NCBI RefSeq assembly: GCF_014930455.1
Contig: NZ_JAAIYO010000009.1
Location: 186,001-250,000 of the forward strand
DNA length: 64,000 nucleotides
Direction of reading: 5' to 3'
Source: Corallococcus soli
GTDB lineage: Bacteria > Myxococcota > Myxococcia > Myxococcales > Myxococcaceae
Part shown: piece after piece, positions 1-13,428 of the stretch
How the letters are laid out: each line of letters opens with the position of its first letter
How positions within the stretch are numbered: position 1 is the stretch's first letter
Translations under genes and position numbers: made by a program
Notes under the pieces: model-generated
What the model was told of the DNA's origin: nothing
Seen by the model: the letters and a program-made list of their open reading frames with translations, nothing else
The model's database searches: none

Positions 1-2
1 AG

Positions 3-3000
3 GGCTTCTTCGAGCTGGGCGGACACTCGCTGCTGGCCATGCGGGTCCTGTCGCGGATCCGCGATGCGTTCGGGGTGGAGCTGCCGCTCCGCGCGTTGTT
101 CGAGGACGGCACGGTGGCGGCGCTCGCCATCCGGCTCGAACAGGCCCGCGAGGGAGCACGTCCCGCCCTGCCCCCGCCGCCCGCGCCAGTCGCACGCGGT
201 GGGGGTCCCCTGCCCCTCTCCTTCGCGCAGCAGCGGCTCTGGTTGCTGGCGCGGATGGAGCCGGACAGCTCCGCCTACAACGAGCCCGGCGTGCTCCGCC
301 TCTCGGGCCCGCTAGACCCCACGGCCCTGGCGGAGGCGCTGGTCGACCTGCTGCGCCGGCACGAAGTCCTGCGCACCCGCTTCGTCGAACACGATGGAGC
401 GCCCGCCCAGCGCGTCGAACCGGAGCAAGCCGCAGCGGGCCTGCTGCGCCAGCACGCACTGCCGCACAGCCGCTCCGGTGGACACGCTGGAGCGTCCAGC
501 CAGGGCATCCCGCCGGAAGGCACGGGCGCCAACCCGCGCCCGCACGAGCCTCCGCGCAATCGCCTCGGTGAGCATGACCGGGCACCCGAGCAGGCCATCG
601 CGCGGGAAGCCCGTGCCGTGCTTCCGGTGGAGGACCTGCGTCCACTCTCCTCCGAGGCTCGGGAGGCACGCGCCGCGGCCATCGTCCATGAGGAAGCAGC
701 GCGCCCCTTCGCGATGGACCGGGCGCCCCTGCTGCGCATGCGCCTGCTGCGCCTGGGCGACGAGGAGCACCGGCTGGTCGCGGTCCTGCACCACATCGTC
801 TGCGACGCCGGCTCGCTCGGCATCCTCTTCCGCGACCTGGCCGCGCTGTACGAGGCGCGGCGGGATGGACGCACGGCCTCCCTCCCGGTCCTCTCCGTGC
901 AATACGCCGACTTCGCGGTGTGGCAGCGCGGATGGCTCCAGGGTGACGTGCTGGAGCGCCAGCTCACGTACTGGCGCAAGGTCCTGGACAGCGCTCCGGC
1001 CGAACGGGACGTGCCCTTCGCCCGGGGCGCGCGCACCTCCGAGCCCGGCCCCAGCGGCACCGTCCACCGCGCGCTCCTCCAGACGCTGGGCGCGCCCCTC
1101 GAAGCGCTCTGCCGCAGTGAAGGCGTGACGCCGTTCATGGCCCTGCTCGCCACGTTCCAGGCCCTGCTCCAGCGCTACACCGGGGAACACGACGTCCTCG
1201 TGGGCACGCCCGTGGCCCACCGCACGCACGGCGCGCTCGAAGCGCTGGTGGGCTTCTTCGTCAACACGCTGGTCCTGCGAACCCACGTCCCGAAGGGCGG
1301 CTCGTTCCGTCAGCTCCTCGCACGCGTCCGCGAGGACGCCCTGGGCGCGTTCTCCCACCCGGATCTCCCCTTCGAGAAGCTGGTGGAGTCGCTGAAGCTG
1401 GCGCGCACCTCCAGCCGTCCCCCCTTCCTCCAGTTCATGTTCGCGCTCCAGGACGCTCCCCGGGCGGACCTCGTCCTGGCGGGACTCCGGGCCACCCTGG
1501 AGGAGCCTCCTACGGCGCAGGCGAAGTTCGACCTGCTGTTGGAGCTGTCGCGCCAGGGAGATGGCTGGCACGCGAGCTGGCAGTTCGACACCGCGCGGTT
1601 CGACAGCGCGACGGTCGGGCGGATGGCCGAACACTTCGAGCGCCTGCTCACGGTCGCGCTGTCGCGACCGGACGCCCCGCTCGCGCACCTGCCCCTGCTC
1701 ACCGAAGCGGAGCAGGCCCTCATCGCCCGGGCCAACGACACCGGCCCGGCGGTCCCCCGCGACGCGTCGATTCCCCGGCGCTTCGAGGCCCAGGCTGACC
1801 GTACCCCCGACGCCATCGCGGTCGAGCGCGACGGCCAATCCCTGACGTATCGGGAGCTGGACGCGAAGGCGAACCGACTCGCGCACGCCCTGCACGCGCG
1901 GGGAGTCGGGCCCGACGTGCCGGTGGGCCTCTGCCTCTCCCGTTCGTTCGAGCTGATCATCGGGATGCTCGGAGTCCTCAAGGCAGGCGGTGCCTACCTT
2001 CCGCTCGACCCCCAGGAGCCCCCCGAGCGCCGGACCCGGCTGCTCACGAGCGCGGGCGCGCGCTGGGTCCTCACGCAGACGGCGCTGTCCCCCGTGGGCG
2101 ACGACACCGGAGCGAGTCCCATCGACCTGTCGGGGCCGGCCGTCCCGGGACAACCCGAGGGCCGCCTCGCCTCCAGTCCCCACGCGGACACCCTCGCCTA
2201 CGTCATGCACACGTCCGGCTCCACCGGACACCCGAAGGCCGTCTGCGTGCCGCACCGGGCGGTGCTCCGCCTCGTCACGCACCCCAACTACCTCACGCTC
2301 ACGGCGGAGGACGCCTTCCTCCAGCTCGCGCCGCCCTCCTTCGACGCCGCGACCCTGGAGGTCTGGGCACCGCTCCTCAACGGAGGACGGCTGGTGCTCT
2401 TCCCCGGCCACGGCGCGGCGGCGCTCGAAACGCTGGGCCAGGTCGTGGCGCGGCACCGCGTCACCTGCCTGTGGCTGACGGCGGGCCTCTTCCACGGCGT
2501 CGTGGACCAGCACCCCGAAGCGCTCACCGGTGTGCGGCAGCTGCTCGCGGGCGGTGACGTGCTGTCGCCCGAGCACGTGCGCCGCGTGCTCGAACGCCAT
2601 CCCCTGCGCGTCATCAATGGCTATGGGCCCACGGAGAACACCACGTTCACCTGCTGCCACCCGATGGCCTCTCCCGAGCAGGTGGAGTCGCCGGTCCCCA
2701 TCGGCGCGCCCATCACCGGCACGCGGGTCCACGTGCTCGACGCCATGCTCGCCCCCGTGCCCGTTGGGATCCCCGGCGAGCTGTACTGCGCGGGAGATGG
2801 GCTCGCGCGCGGATACCTGGGCCAGCCGGACCTCACCGCCGAGCGGTTCCTGCCGGATCCGTTCAGCCAGGAGCCGGGCACGCGGATGTACCGCACCGGG
2901 GACCGGGCCCGCTGGCGCGAGGACGGCCGCGTCGACTTCCTCGGGCGCGTGGACCAGCAGGTGAAGGTTCGCGGCTTCCGGGTGGAGCCCGGCGAAGTGG

Positions 3001-4985
3001 AAGCCGCCCTGCTGTCACACCCGGACGTGCGCGACGCCGCCGTGGTCGCGGTGGGCGCACGCGCGGACACCCGGCGGCTGGTCGCGCACGTCGTCCTCCG
3101 CGACGCCGCCACGCTCCCGCCGGAAGCCCTGCGCGCCTTCCTCGGGGAGAAGCTCCCCGAACACCTGGTGCCGGGAACGGTGACGCTCCATGAAGCGCTC
3201 CCCCTGACCCCGAACGGCAAGGTCGACCGGCGAGCCCTCGCCACCACCCTGCTCACGGAAGGCGCCACCGACCCCGAGGCCCTCACGCCCCGCACGCGCA
3301 CCGAGGCCCTGCTCGCGGCGCTCTGGACCTCGCTGCTCGGCCTTCCCCACGTCGGCCCGCACGAGAACTTCTTCGCGCTGGGAGGCCACTCGCTGATGGC
3401 GATGCGGCTGCTGTCCCGGGTGCGCGAGGCCACCGGCGTCACCCTGGGGCTGAAGACGCTCTTCGAGGCGGCCACCCTCGCCACGCTGGCGGAGCGGATC
3501 GACGCGGCCCGGAGCGCGCTGCCCTCCGCCTCCGCGCGGCCCCTCGCGCCGGTGCCCCGCGAAGGCCCCCTGCCCCTGTCCTTCGCGCAGCAGCGGCTGT
3601 GGTTCATCGCGCAGTTGGATCCGGTGAGCGCCGCGTACCACATCCCCGGAGCCCTGCACCTGACCGGCGACGTCGACGTGCCGTTGCTGGAGCGCTGCTT
3701 CAACACGCTCCTGGAACGGCACGAAGTGCTGCGCACCGCGTTCGTCTCGCGTGACGGCACCCCCATCCAGCAGGTCGCCCCCCGGCTCACCCTCCCCCTC
3801 CCCGTCGAGGACCTCCGCGCGCTGCCGCCCACCGAGCGACAGGCCCGGGCCCGCGACTGGGAGCGCAGGGACGCGGAGCAACCGTTCGCGCTCGACGCGC
3901 CCCCGTTGCTGCGCGTGCGCCTGCTGAGGCTGGAGGACCGGGAGCACCGGCTGCTGCTCACGCTGCACCACATCGTCTCCGACGGCTGGTCGCTGGGCGT
4001 CCTCTTCCGGGAGGTGACGGCGCTCTACGAGGCCTTCGCCGCCGGCCGCGACAACCCCCTGCCGCCCCTGCCCATCCAGTACGCGGACTACGCGTGGTGG
4101 CAGCGGGAGTGGCTCCAGGGGCCGGTGCTGGAGGAGCAGCTCCAGTTCTGGACGCGGCACCTGACGGGCGCGCCGCCCCGGCTCCGCCTGCCGTTCGACC
4201 GGCCGCCGCCGGAGCTCCCCAGCCACCGGGGGAGCCTCGTGGTGGGGCGCATCGACGCGGCGCGGACCTCCGCCCTGGAGGCATGGGGCCGCGGCGCTGG
4301 CGCCACCCTGTTCATGACCACGCTGGCGGCGTTCTTCGCGCTGCTGCACCGGCTCACCGGCGCCTCGGACCTCGTGGTGGGGACACCCACGGCCAACCGC
4401 ACGCATCCCTTCACCGAGGACCTCATCGGCTTCTTCGTGAACACGCTGGCGCTGCGGTGCCAGGTGCGCGCGGACATGGGCTTCGCGCAGCTCCTGGAGC
4501 AGGTGCGGACGCTCGCGCTCGCGGCCCACGACCACCAGGACGTGCCCTTCGAGCGCGTGGTCAACGCGCTCGGCAGCGAACGCTCCCTGAGCCACAACCC
4601 GGTGTTCCAGGTCCTGTTCGCCTTCCAGAACGCGCCCCTGTCCGCGCTGCGCCTCCAGGACCTGAGCTTGAGCGAGGTGGAGCCGAACTTCGACGTGGTG
4701 AAGTTCGACCTGGTGGTCATCGTCCAGGAGCAGGGCGGCGCGCTCACCGTCACCTGGAGCTACGCCACCGACCTCTTCGACGCGCCCACCGTCGAACGGA
4801 TGCACCAGCAGTACGCAGGGCTGTTGGACGCGCTGCTCGCGGACCCGGGAGCGCGCGTGGGACGCGTGGAGCAGGCGCCCCCTCCGGCCCCGGCCACGCG
4901 AAGGACGTCCGACTTCGAGCGGCTGCGCACCATCAAACCCAGACCGCTCCCCGTCCCGCCCCGGGACGAGGACAAAGAACACTGA
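3..4985 (+). CDS. Non-ribosomal peptide synthetase, 5'-truncated: (PCP)-C-A-PCP-C
   Basis: Multimodular NRPS whose reading frame runs off the left edge. The first codons encode the core of a carrier domain (GFFELGGHSLLAMR, Ser codon 27-29). A condensation domain follows (about 200-1700; active-site HHIVCDA at about 789-809). The adenylation domain spans about 1770-3230 (TSGSTGHPK near 2213, GYGPTEN near 2620). A second carrier has its Ser at 3390-3392, and a last condensation domain (3570-4880) carries HHIVSDGWS. My hand-aligned Stachelhaus code is DALWLGGTFK, resembling Val-type codes; this is an estimate. The protein ends with a C domain and a Pro-rich tail instead of a complete module, so its acceptor must come in trans, presumably from the NRPS at 8873. 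The first C domain carries about 60 extra residues at about 430-620. The real start is outside the window. Confidence 0.95.
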   Translation, partial: GFFELGGHSLLAMRVLSRIRDAFGVELPLRALFEDGTVAALAIRLEQAREGARPALPPPPAPVARGGGPLPLSFAQQRLWLLARMEPDSSAYNEPGVLRLSGPLDPTALAEALVDLLRRHEVLRTRFVEHDGAPAQRVEPEQAAAGLLRQHALPHSRSGGHAGASSQGIPPEGTGANPRPHEPPRNRLGEHDRAPEQAIAREARAVLPVEDLRPLSSEAREARAAAIVHEEAARPFAMDRAPLLRMRLLRLGDEEHRLVAVLHHIVCDAGSLGILFRDLAALYEARRDGRTASLPVLSVQYADFAVWQRGWLQGDVLERQLTYWRKVLDSAPAERDVPFARGARTSEPGPSGTVHRALLQTLGAPLEALCRSEGVTPFMALLATFQALLQRYTGEHDVLVGTPVAHRTHGALEALVGFFVNTLVLRTHVPKGGSFRQLLARVREDALGAFSHPDLPFEKLVESLKLARTSSRPPFLQFMFALQDAPRADLVLAGLRATLEEPPTAQAKFDLLLELSRQGDGWHASWQFDTARFDSATVGRMAEHFERLLTVALSRPDAPLAHLPLLTEAEQALIARANDTGPAVPRDASIPRRFEAQADRTPDAIAVERDGQSLTYRELDAKANRLAHALHARGVGPDVPVGLCLSRSFELIIGMLGVLKAGGAYLPLDPQEPPERRTRLLTSAGARWVLTQTALSPVGDDTGASPIDLSGPAVPGQPEGRLASSPHADTLAYVMHTSGSTGHPKAVCVPHRAVLRLVTHPNYLTLTAEDAFLQLAPPSFDAATLEVWAPLLNGGRLVLFPGHGAAALETLGQVVARHRVTCLWLTAGLFHGVVDQHPEALTGVRQLLAGGDVLSPEHVRRVLERHPLRVINGYGPTENTTFTCCHPMASPEQVESPVPIGAPITGTRVHVLDAMLAPVPVGIPGELYCAGDGLARGYLGQPDLTAERFLPDPFSQEPGTRMYRTGDRARWREDGRVDFLGRVDQQVKVRGFRVEPGEVEAALLSHPDVRDAAVVAVGARADTRRLVAHVVLRDAATLPPEALRAFLGEKLPEHLVPGTVTLHEALPLTPNGKVDRRALATTLLTEGATDPEALTPRTRTEALLAALWTSLLGLPHVGPHENFFALGGHSLMAMRLLSRVREATGVTLGLKTLFEAATLATLAERIDAARSALPSASARPLAPVPREGPLPLSFAQQRLWFIAQLDPVSAAYHIPGALHLTGDVDVPLLERCFNTLLERHEVLRTAFVSRDGTPIQQVAPRLTLPLPVEDLRALPPTERQARARDWERRDAEQPFALDAPPLLRVRLLRLEDREHRLLLTLHHIVSDGWSLGVLFREVTALYEAFAAGRDNPLPPLPIQYADYAWWQREWLQGPVLEEQLQFWTRHLTGAPPRLRLPFDRPPPELPSHRGSLVVGRIDAARTSALEAWGRGAGATLFMTTLAAFFALLHRLTGASDLVVGTPTANRTHPFTEDLIGFFVNTLALRCQVRADMGFAQLLEQVRTLALAAHDHQDVPFERVVNALGSERSLSHNPVFQVLFAFQNAPLSALRLQDLSLSEVEPNFDVVKFDLVVIVQEQGGALTVTWSYATDLFDAPTVERMHQQYAGLLDALLADPGARVGRVEQAPPPAPATRRTSDFERLRTIKPRPLPVPPRDEDKEH

Positions 4986-5015
4986 AATGCACTCCGACCC
5001 CAGGCGGCCCCTCCC

Positions 5016-6047
5016 ATGACCGTGACCTATGACCCCGGTGTGCACATCGCGGGCGATGGCTGGCTCGCGCTGCACCGCAACGAGAACCTCTTCGCGGAGC
5101 CGGCGCTGCTCGACGACATGGCCCGGAGCGCCCTGTCGAAGGTGACGCTCTCCGCGTACCCGCACCCGACCTCCCTGCCGCTGCGGGAGAAGCTGGCGGA
5201 GGTCCACGGCGTCGACGCGGCGAACGTCTTCGTGGGCAACGGCTCCGACGAGGTGCTCTCCGAGCTGCTGCGCCTCCTGCGGCCGTCCTACGACACCCTC
5301 TGGATGCAGGACGTGGGCTACGTCATCCACGGCGTGCTCGCGGACCGGCTGGGCTACCGCCCCCAGACGCTGCCCGGGAGCACCTTCGCCACGGGCCGCG
5401 TGACGGCTCCCGACGGGCCCTGTCTGTCCGTGGTGGACTCCCCCAACGCCGTCACCGGCCACGCCGTCTCCGGAGACGACCTAGCCGCCCTGGCCCACAC
5501 ACCCGGCGCGTTCCTCGTCTGGGACAACGCCTACGGAGAGATTTCCGGCGACACGCTGCCCAGGGAGGTGCGCCCCAACGTCGTCACCGTGCGCAGCTTC
5601 TCCAAGTTCTACGCGCTCGCCGGGGCGCGGGTGGGCTACTGCATCGGCGACCGCGCGCTGGTGGCGCGGATGCTCCAGCGCAAGGACGCCTTCAACGTGG
5701 GCGCCTTCTCCCAGGCCGTCGCGCTGGAGGCGCTCACGCGCCGGGAGCACTTCCTCCAACTCGCCGGGGAGCTGCGCGCCGCCCGCGCCCGGCTGGTCAC
5801 CGCGCTGGAGGCCCTGGGCTTCGAGGTGCGACCGCCCCGGGGGAGCTTCGTCTTCGCGAAGCACGCGACCCGCGACGCCGCCGCGCTGCACCAGGGCCTG
5901 GAGGCCCGGCGCATCGCCGTGCGCCACTTCCAGAAGGACGGCGTGCGGGACTACCTGCGCATCACCGTGCCGCCCGCCGCGGGCATGCAGCGCCTGCTCG
6001 AAGCGCTTCAGGCCCTGCTGTCGGAGGCCAGCGGGAACGGGAGCTGA
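5016..6047 (+). CDS. HisC-like class I/II PLP aminotransferase
   Basis: 343-aa fold-type I PLP enzyme related to histidinol-phosphate aminotransferases. Visible hallmarks are the N-terminal LHRNEN substrate-binding strand, VFVGNGSDEVL for PLP phosphate binding, WDNAYGE (PLP-contacting Asp and Tyr), the Schiff-base Lys in SFSKFYALAGARVGY, and the C-terminal DYLRITV Arg motif. It starts 30 bp after the upstream NRPS stop in the same orientation, so it is probably cotranscribed. Its position inside an NRPS locus, away from any his operon, suggests it interconverts an alpha-keto acid and an amino-acid precursor of the peptide. A histidine-like or aromatic substrate is plausible from the family, but the substrate is inferred. 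The 3' end overlaps the convergent oxygenase gene by about 40 bp. Confidence 0.88.
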   Translation: MTVTYDPGVHIAGDGWLALHRNENLFAEPALLDDMARSALSKVTLSAYPHPTSLPLREKLAEVHGVDAANVFVGNGSDEVLSELLRLLRPSYDTLWMQDVGYVIHGVLADRLGYRPQTLPGSTFATGRVTAPDGPCLSVVDSPNAVTGHAVSGDDLAALAHTPGAFLVWDNAYGEISGDTLPREVRPNVVTVRSFSKFYALAGARVGYCIGDRALVARMLQRKDAFNVGAFSQAVALEALTRREHFLQLAGELRAARARLVTALEALGFEVRPPRGSFVFAKHATRDAAALHQGLEARRIAVRHFQKDGVRDYLRITVPPAAGMQRLLEALQALLSEASGNGS

Positions 6048-6955
6048 CCCAGCGGCGTCTTCAGGGACACGGACACGACGCGTCCCTGCTCACGCTGGAG
6101 CACCAGCAGGATGGCCGGGGGCACGCCGAACATCCGGAACGCGTCCTGCCCCAGCGGCTCCAGCCCGATGAGGTCCTGGCCGTTGATGGCCATCACCAGC
6201 CGGTCCCCGGCGACGCGGACCTCGCCGTCGAAGTCGCGCTTCAGGCCCCACTCCAGCGGCAGGTTCTCCGCCAGGGGCGTGTCCCCCAGCGACCCGGAGA
6301 CGGTGAAGCGGCAGGCGTACGTCCCCAGCTCCGAGCGGGGCAGCGTGATGGCCTCCTGGTGCTTCGCCACGCCGGGCTGCCGCGCGACGAACTCCGGCGG
6401 GAACAGCCCCACGATGAAGTCATTGAGACACACGTCCGCGATGAGGTGGACGCGCGGCACCGGCCCCTGGTTGGCGACGTGGTGGGTGAGGCTGAAGTCG
6501 CCGTACCAGAGTTCGCCGGGCTGCCAGCGGCACGGCTCGTCCCCCACGACGAACTCCACCCCGGGGTTCGTGGTGATGGGGATGTGCAGGCGGATGAGTC
6601 CCTTGTCGAAGCCCAGGAACCAGTCGCTGTGCGGATTGATGCGGCCGTTCGGCCAGATGACGGAGATGCGCACGCTGTGCTTGGGACACGGCAGCGAATC
6701 CAGCACCTGCTTGAAGTACGGAGCGACCTGCGTGAGCTCGGTCTCCTGGAAGCCCACCAGCGCGGGCTCCCCGGGGGAGGCGTCGTTCCACCGGCCGCCA
6801 ATGGAATGCAGGCTCGCGCCGCCCCAGCGCGCGTGGATGGGCGGGTCGCTGTAGGTGGGCTCCTCGCGAATCTGGAACCGGGAGATCTGCTCCAGGGCCT
6901 GAAGCAGCTTCGCGGGCTCATAGGTGAGGGGCAGTTTCGTCGTGACCCGGGCCAT
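6008..6955 (-). CDS. Aspartyl/asparaginyl beta-hydroxylase-type Fe(II)/2OG oxygenase
   Basis: 315-aa protein whose N-terminal 190 residues match the Asp/Asn beta-hydroxylase (AspH/LpxO-like) jelly-roll. The iron facial triad is visible as PHSDW (His-x-Asp) and a distal His in SLTHHVANQG, with the downstream Arg of VPRVHL expected to bind the 2-oxoglutarate carboxylate. The C-terminal 120 residues form a separate beta-rich domain I cannot name. It is the only minus-strand gene between the first NRPS and the first radical SAM gene, and it overlaps the aminotransferase tail-to-tail by about 40 bp. Family members hydroxylate the beta carbon of amino acids, free or carrier-bound, so beta-hydroxylation of a residue of the peptide is the natural inference. 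The upstream 189 bp are shared with the divergent radical SAM gene. Confidence 0.85.
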   Translation of the reverse strand: MARVTTKLPLTYEPAKLLQALEQISRFQIREEPTYSDPPIHARWGGASLHSIGGRWNDASPGEPALVGFQETELTQVAPYFKQVLDSLPCPKHSVRISVIWPNGRINPHSDWFLGFDKGLIRLHIPITTNPGVEFVVGDEPCRWQPGELWYGDFSLTHHVANQGPVPRVHLIADVCLNDFIVGLFPPEFVARQPGVAKHQEAITLPRSELGTYACRFTVSGSLGDTPLAENLPLEWGLKRDFDGEVRVAGDRLVMAINGQDLIGLEPLGQDAFRMFGVPPAILLVLQREQGRVVSVSLKTPLGQLPFPLASDSRA

Positions 6956-7144
6956 GCCAGACCTCGCTCCGAGGAAGGAAGCGCTGTGGAAAAAGGCACG
7001 GTAGCAACCGCCAAAAGGGAATCAAGGCATGCTGCCGCGCGTCGTTGAAGCAGGTCGGTATCCATGCCAGATTCCGCCCCCCGTACCTGCTGAAACCTGT
7101 CTCACCGTCCGGGCACATCCCGCACTCCCCCACGGGTCCCAACC
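6956..7144. promoter_or_regulatory. Divergent intergenic region between oxygenase and radical SAM gene
   Basis: 189 bp separating two divergently transcribed tailoring genes. It includes an A-rich patch (GTGGAAAAAGGCACGG, about 6984-6999) in otherwise GC-rich DNA. This is the likely site of back-to-back promoters. I see no convincing consensus -10/-35 or sigma-54 element. Confidence 0.35.
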
Positions 7145-8812
7145 ATGTCGGAGTCCACGCGTCTCGACTGCGTCGTCGTTGGTTACAACGAGACCCCTTT
7201 CGTCGAGTACGAAGCCACCCTGCGTCGCTACGGCGAGGACTCGGAGGCCTACCGGGACCTCAAGTTCAGCTTCGTGGACCTGGGCGACGCCAGGCTCAAC
7301 TACGCGGACCTCCTCAATCGCGTGTATCGCGAAGCCCTGGAGCCCGGGACGCCGCACCGCGAATTCCTCTCCGGCGACATGCCCAGCCTCGCGGCCGTCT
7401 ACCTCACCAGCTTCCTGCGACGCCGGGGCCTCCAGTCTCGTTACATCAATCTTTTCCAGTATGAGAAGGAGCCCCTGGCGGAGCTCCTGGCGGCCAACCC
7501 GCGCGCCATCGCCCTCACCACCACGCTCTATGTGTTGAACGAGCCGGTGATTGAGATGGTCAAGTTCATCCGCCAGCACAACCCGGACGTGCGGATCATC
7601 GTGGGCGGTCCGCTCATCGCCAATCACTTCCGGCGCTACCAGGGCCATGAGCTGGCCACGGTGCTGGACGACCTGGGCGCGGACCTCTACGTGGTGGAAG
7701 GCCAGGGTGAGCTGACCCTGGCGCGCATCCTGGAGACGCTGCGCGACGGCGGGGACCTGTCACAGGTGCCCAACCTGGCGTACGTGGATGCGAAGGGCCC
7801 GGTGCGCGCGGGGCGCTATCGCATCAACCCCCGCGAGGAGGAGAACAACCCGCTCGATGAGAACCTCATCGACTGGAATGGCCTGTCGGACGCGACGCTG
7901 GGGCCCACGCTCCAGACGCGCACGGCGCGCAGCTGCGCCTACAGTTGTTCGTTCTGCGCCTACCCCATGCGCGCGGGCAGCCTGACATTGGCGAGCCTGG
8001 ACGCGGTGGGGCGGGAGCTGGACGCGATGGCCGCGCAGGGCGCGCGCAACGTCGTCTTCATCGACGACACCTTCAACGTGCCGCTCAAGCGCTTCAAGGA
8101 GCTGTGCCGGCTGATGATTGAACGCCAGTACGGCTTCAACTGGTTCTCCTACTTCCGGTGCAGCAACGCGGACGAGGAGTCGGTGGAGCTGGCGGCGCGC
8201 AGCGGCTGCCGGGGCGTGTTCCTGGGCATCGAGTCGGGTTCGCCCACCATCCTGACGAACATGAACAAGGCCGCCAGCGTGGAGAAGTACACGAACGGCA
8301 TGAGGTGGCTGAAGTCCCACGGAATCCTGACGTTCGCGTCGTTCATCGTCGGCTTCCCGGGGGAGACGGACGCGACCGTGCAGGAGACCCTGGACTTCAT
8401 CCAGACGACCCGGCCGGACTACTACCGGGCGCAGCTCTGGTACTGCGAGCCGGGCACGCCCATTGAAGGCAAGCGGGAGCAGTACGGCATCACCGGCCAG
8501 GGCTTCAGCTGGCGCCACGCCACCATGGAGAGCCTGGAGGCGATGGACCACATCGACCGGATGTTCCTCACCGTCCAGGACTCCACCTGGCTGCCCCAGT
8601 GGTCGTTCGACTTCTGGATCATCCCCTACATGATGGGCCGGGGCATGAGCCTGGAGCAGTTCAACGCGCTGATGCGGCTGGCCCACCGGCTCCTCGCGCT
8701 GGAGGTGGCCTACGTGCCACCGGAGGAGAAGCGCTCGCTCCAGCAGGGCTACCTGCGCCAGATGCGGGACCACGTGCGCCAGTGGGGCGCCCCCGCCCTG
8801 GCCGCGCGCTAG
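7145..8812 (+). CDS. Cobalamin-binding radical SAM protein, PhpK-like
   Basis: 555-aa class B radical SAM protein. The N-terminal 200 residues look like a B12-binding Rossmann domain (RAIALTTTLYVLNEPV, RIIVGGPLIANHF, VVEGQGELTLARIL). The [4Fe-4S] motif is C-x3-C-x2-C with Cys codons at 7934, 7946 and 7955, followed by core elements (FIDDTFN; GVFLGIESGS; FIVGFPGET). The start (DCVVVGYNETPF and the YRDLKFSFVDLG region) resembles what I recall of the PhpK radical SAM P-methyltransferase family and its many uncharacterised NRPS-associated relatives. Methylation of an unactivated carbon, or phosphorus in PhpK itself, is known for the family. Here C-methylation of an amino acid or peptide is inferred, since no phosphonate genes are visible. 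It lies 60 bp upstream of the next NRPS on the same strand. Confidence 0.85.
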   Translation: MSESTRLDCVVVGYNETPFVEYEATLRRYGEDSEAYRDLKFSFVDLGDARLNYADLLNRVYREALEPGTPHREFLSGDMPSLAAVYLTSFLRRRGLQSRYINLFQYEKEPLAELLAANPRAIALTTTLYVLNEPVIEMVKFIRQHNPDVRIIVGGPLIANHFRRYQGHELATVLDDLGADLYVVEGQGELTLARILETLRDGGDLSQVPNLAYVDAKGPVRAGRYRINPREEENNPLDENLIDWNGLSDATLGPTLQTRTARSCAYSCSFCAYPMRAGSLTLASLDAVGRELDAMAAQGARNVVFIDDTFNVPLKRFKELCRLMIERQYGFNWFSYFRCSNADEESVELAARSGCRGVFLGIESGSPTILTNMNKAASVEKYTNGMRWLKSHGILTFASFIVGFPGETDATVQETLDFIQTTRPDYYRAQLWYCEPGTPIEGKREQYGITGQGFSWRHATMESLEAMDHIDRMFLTVQDSTWLPQWSFDFWIIPYMMGRGMSLEQFNALMRLAHRLLALEVAYVPPEEKRSLQQGYLRQMRDHVRQWGAPALAAR

Positions 8813-8872
8813 CAGGATGGCCGGTCGGCGACGCGCCGACATGGCGACGACCCGGATCCAGGAGTGCCGAGC

Positions 8873-13387
<4,515 letters not shown>

Positions 13388-13428
13388 TCCCCCGACGCCG
13401 CCCGCCTCGGCCCAGGAGCCCTTGCCCG

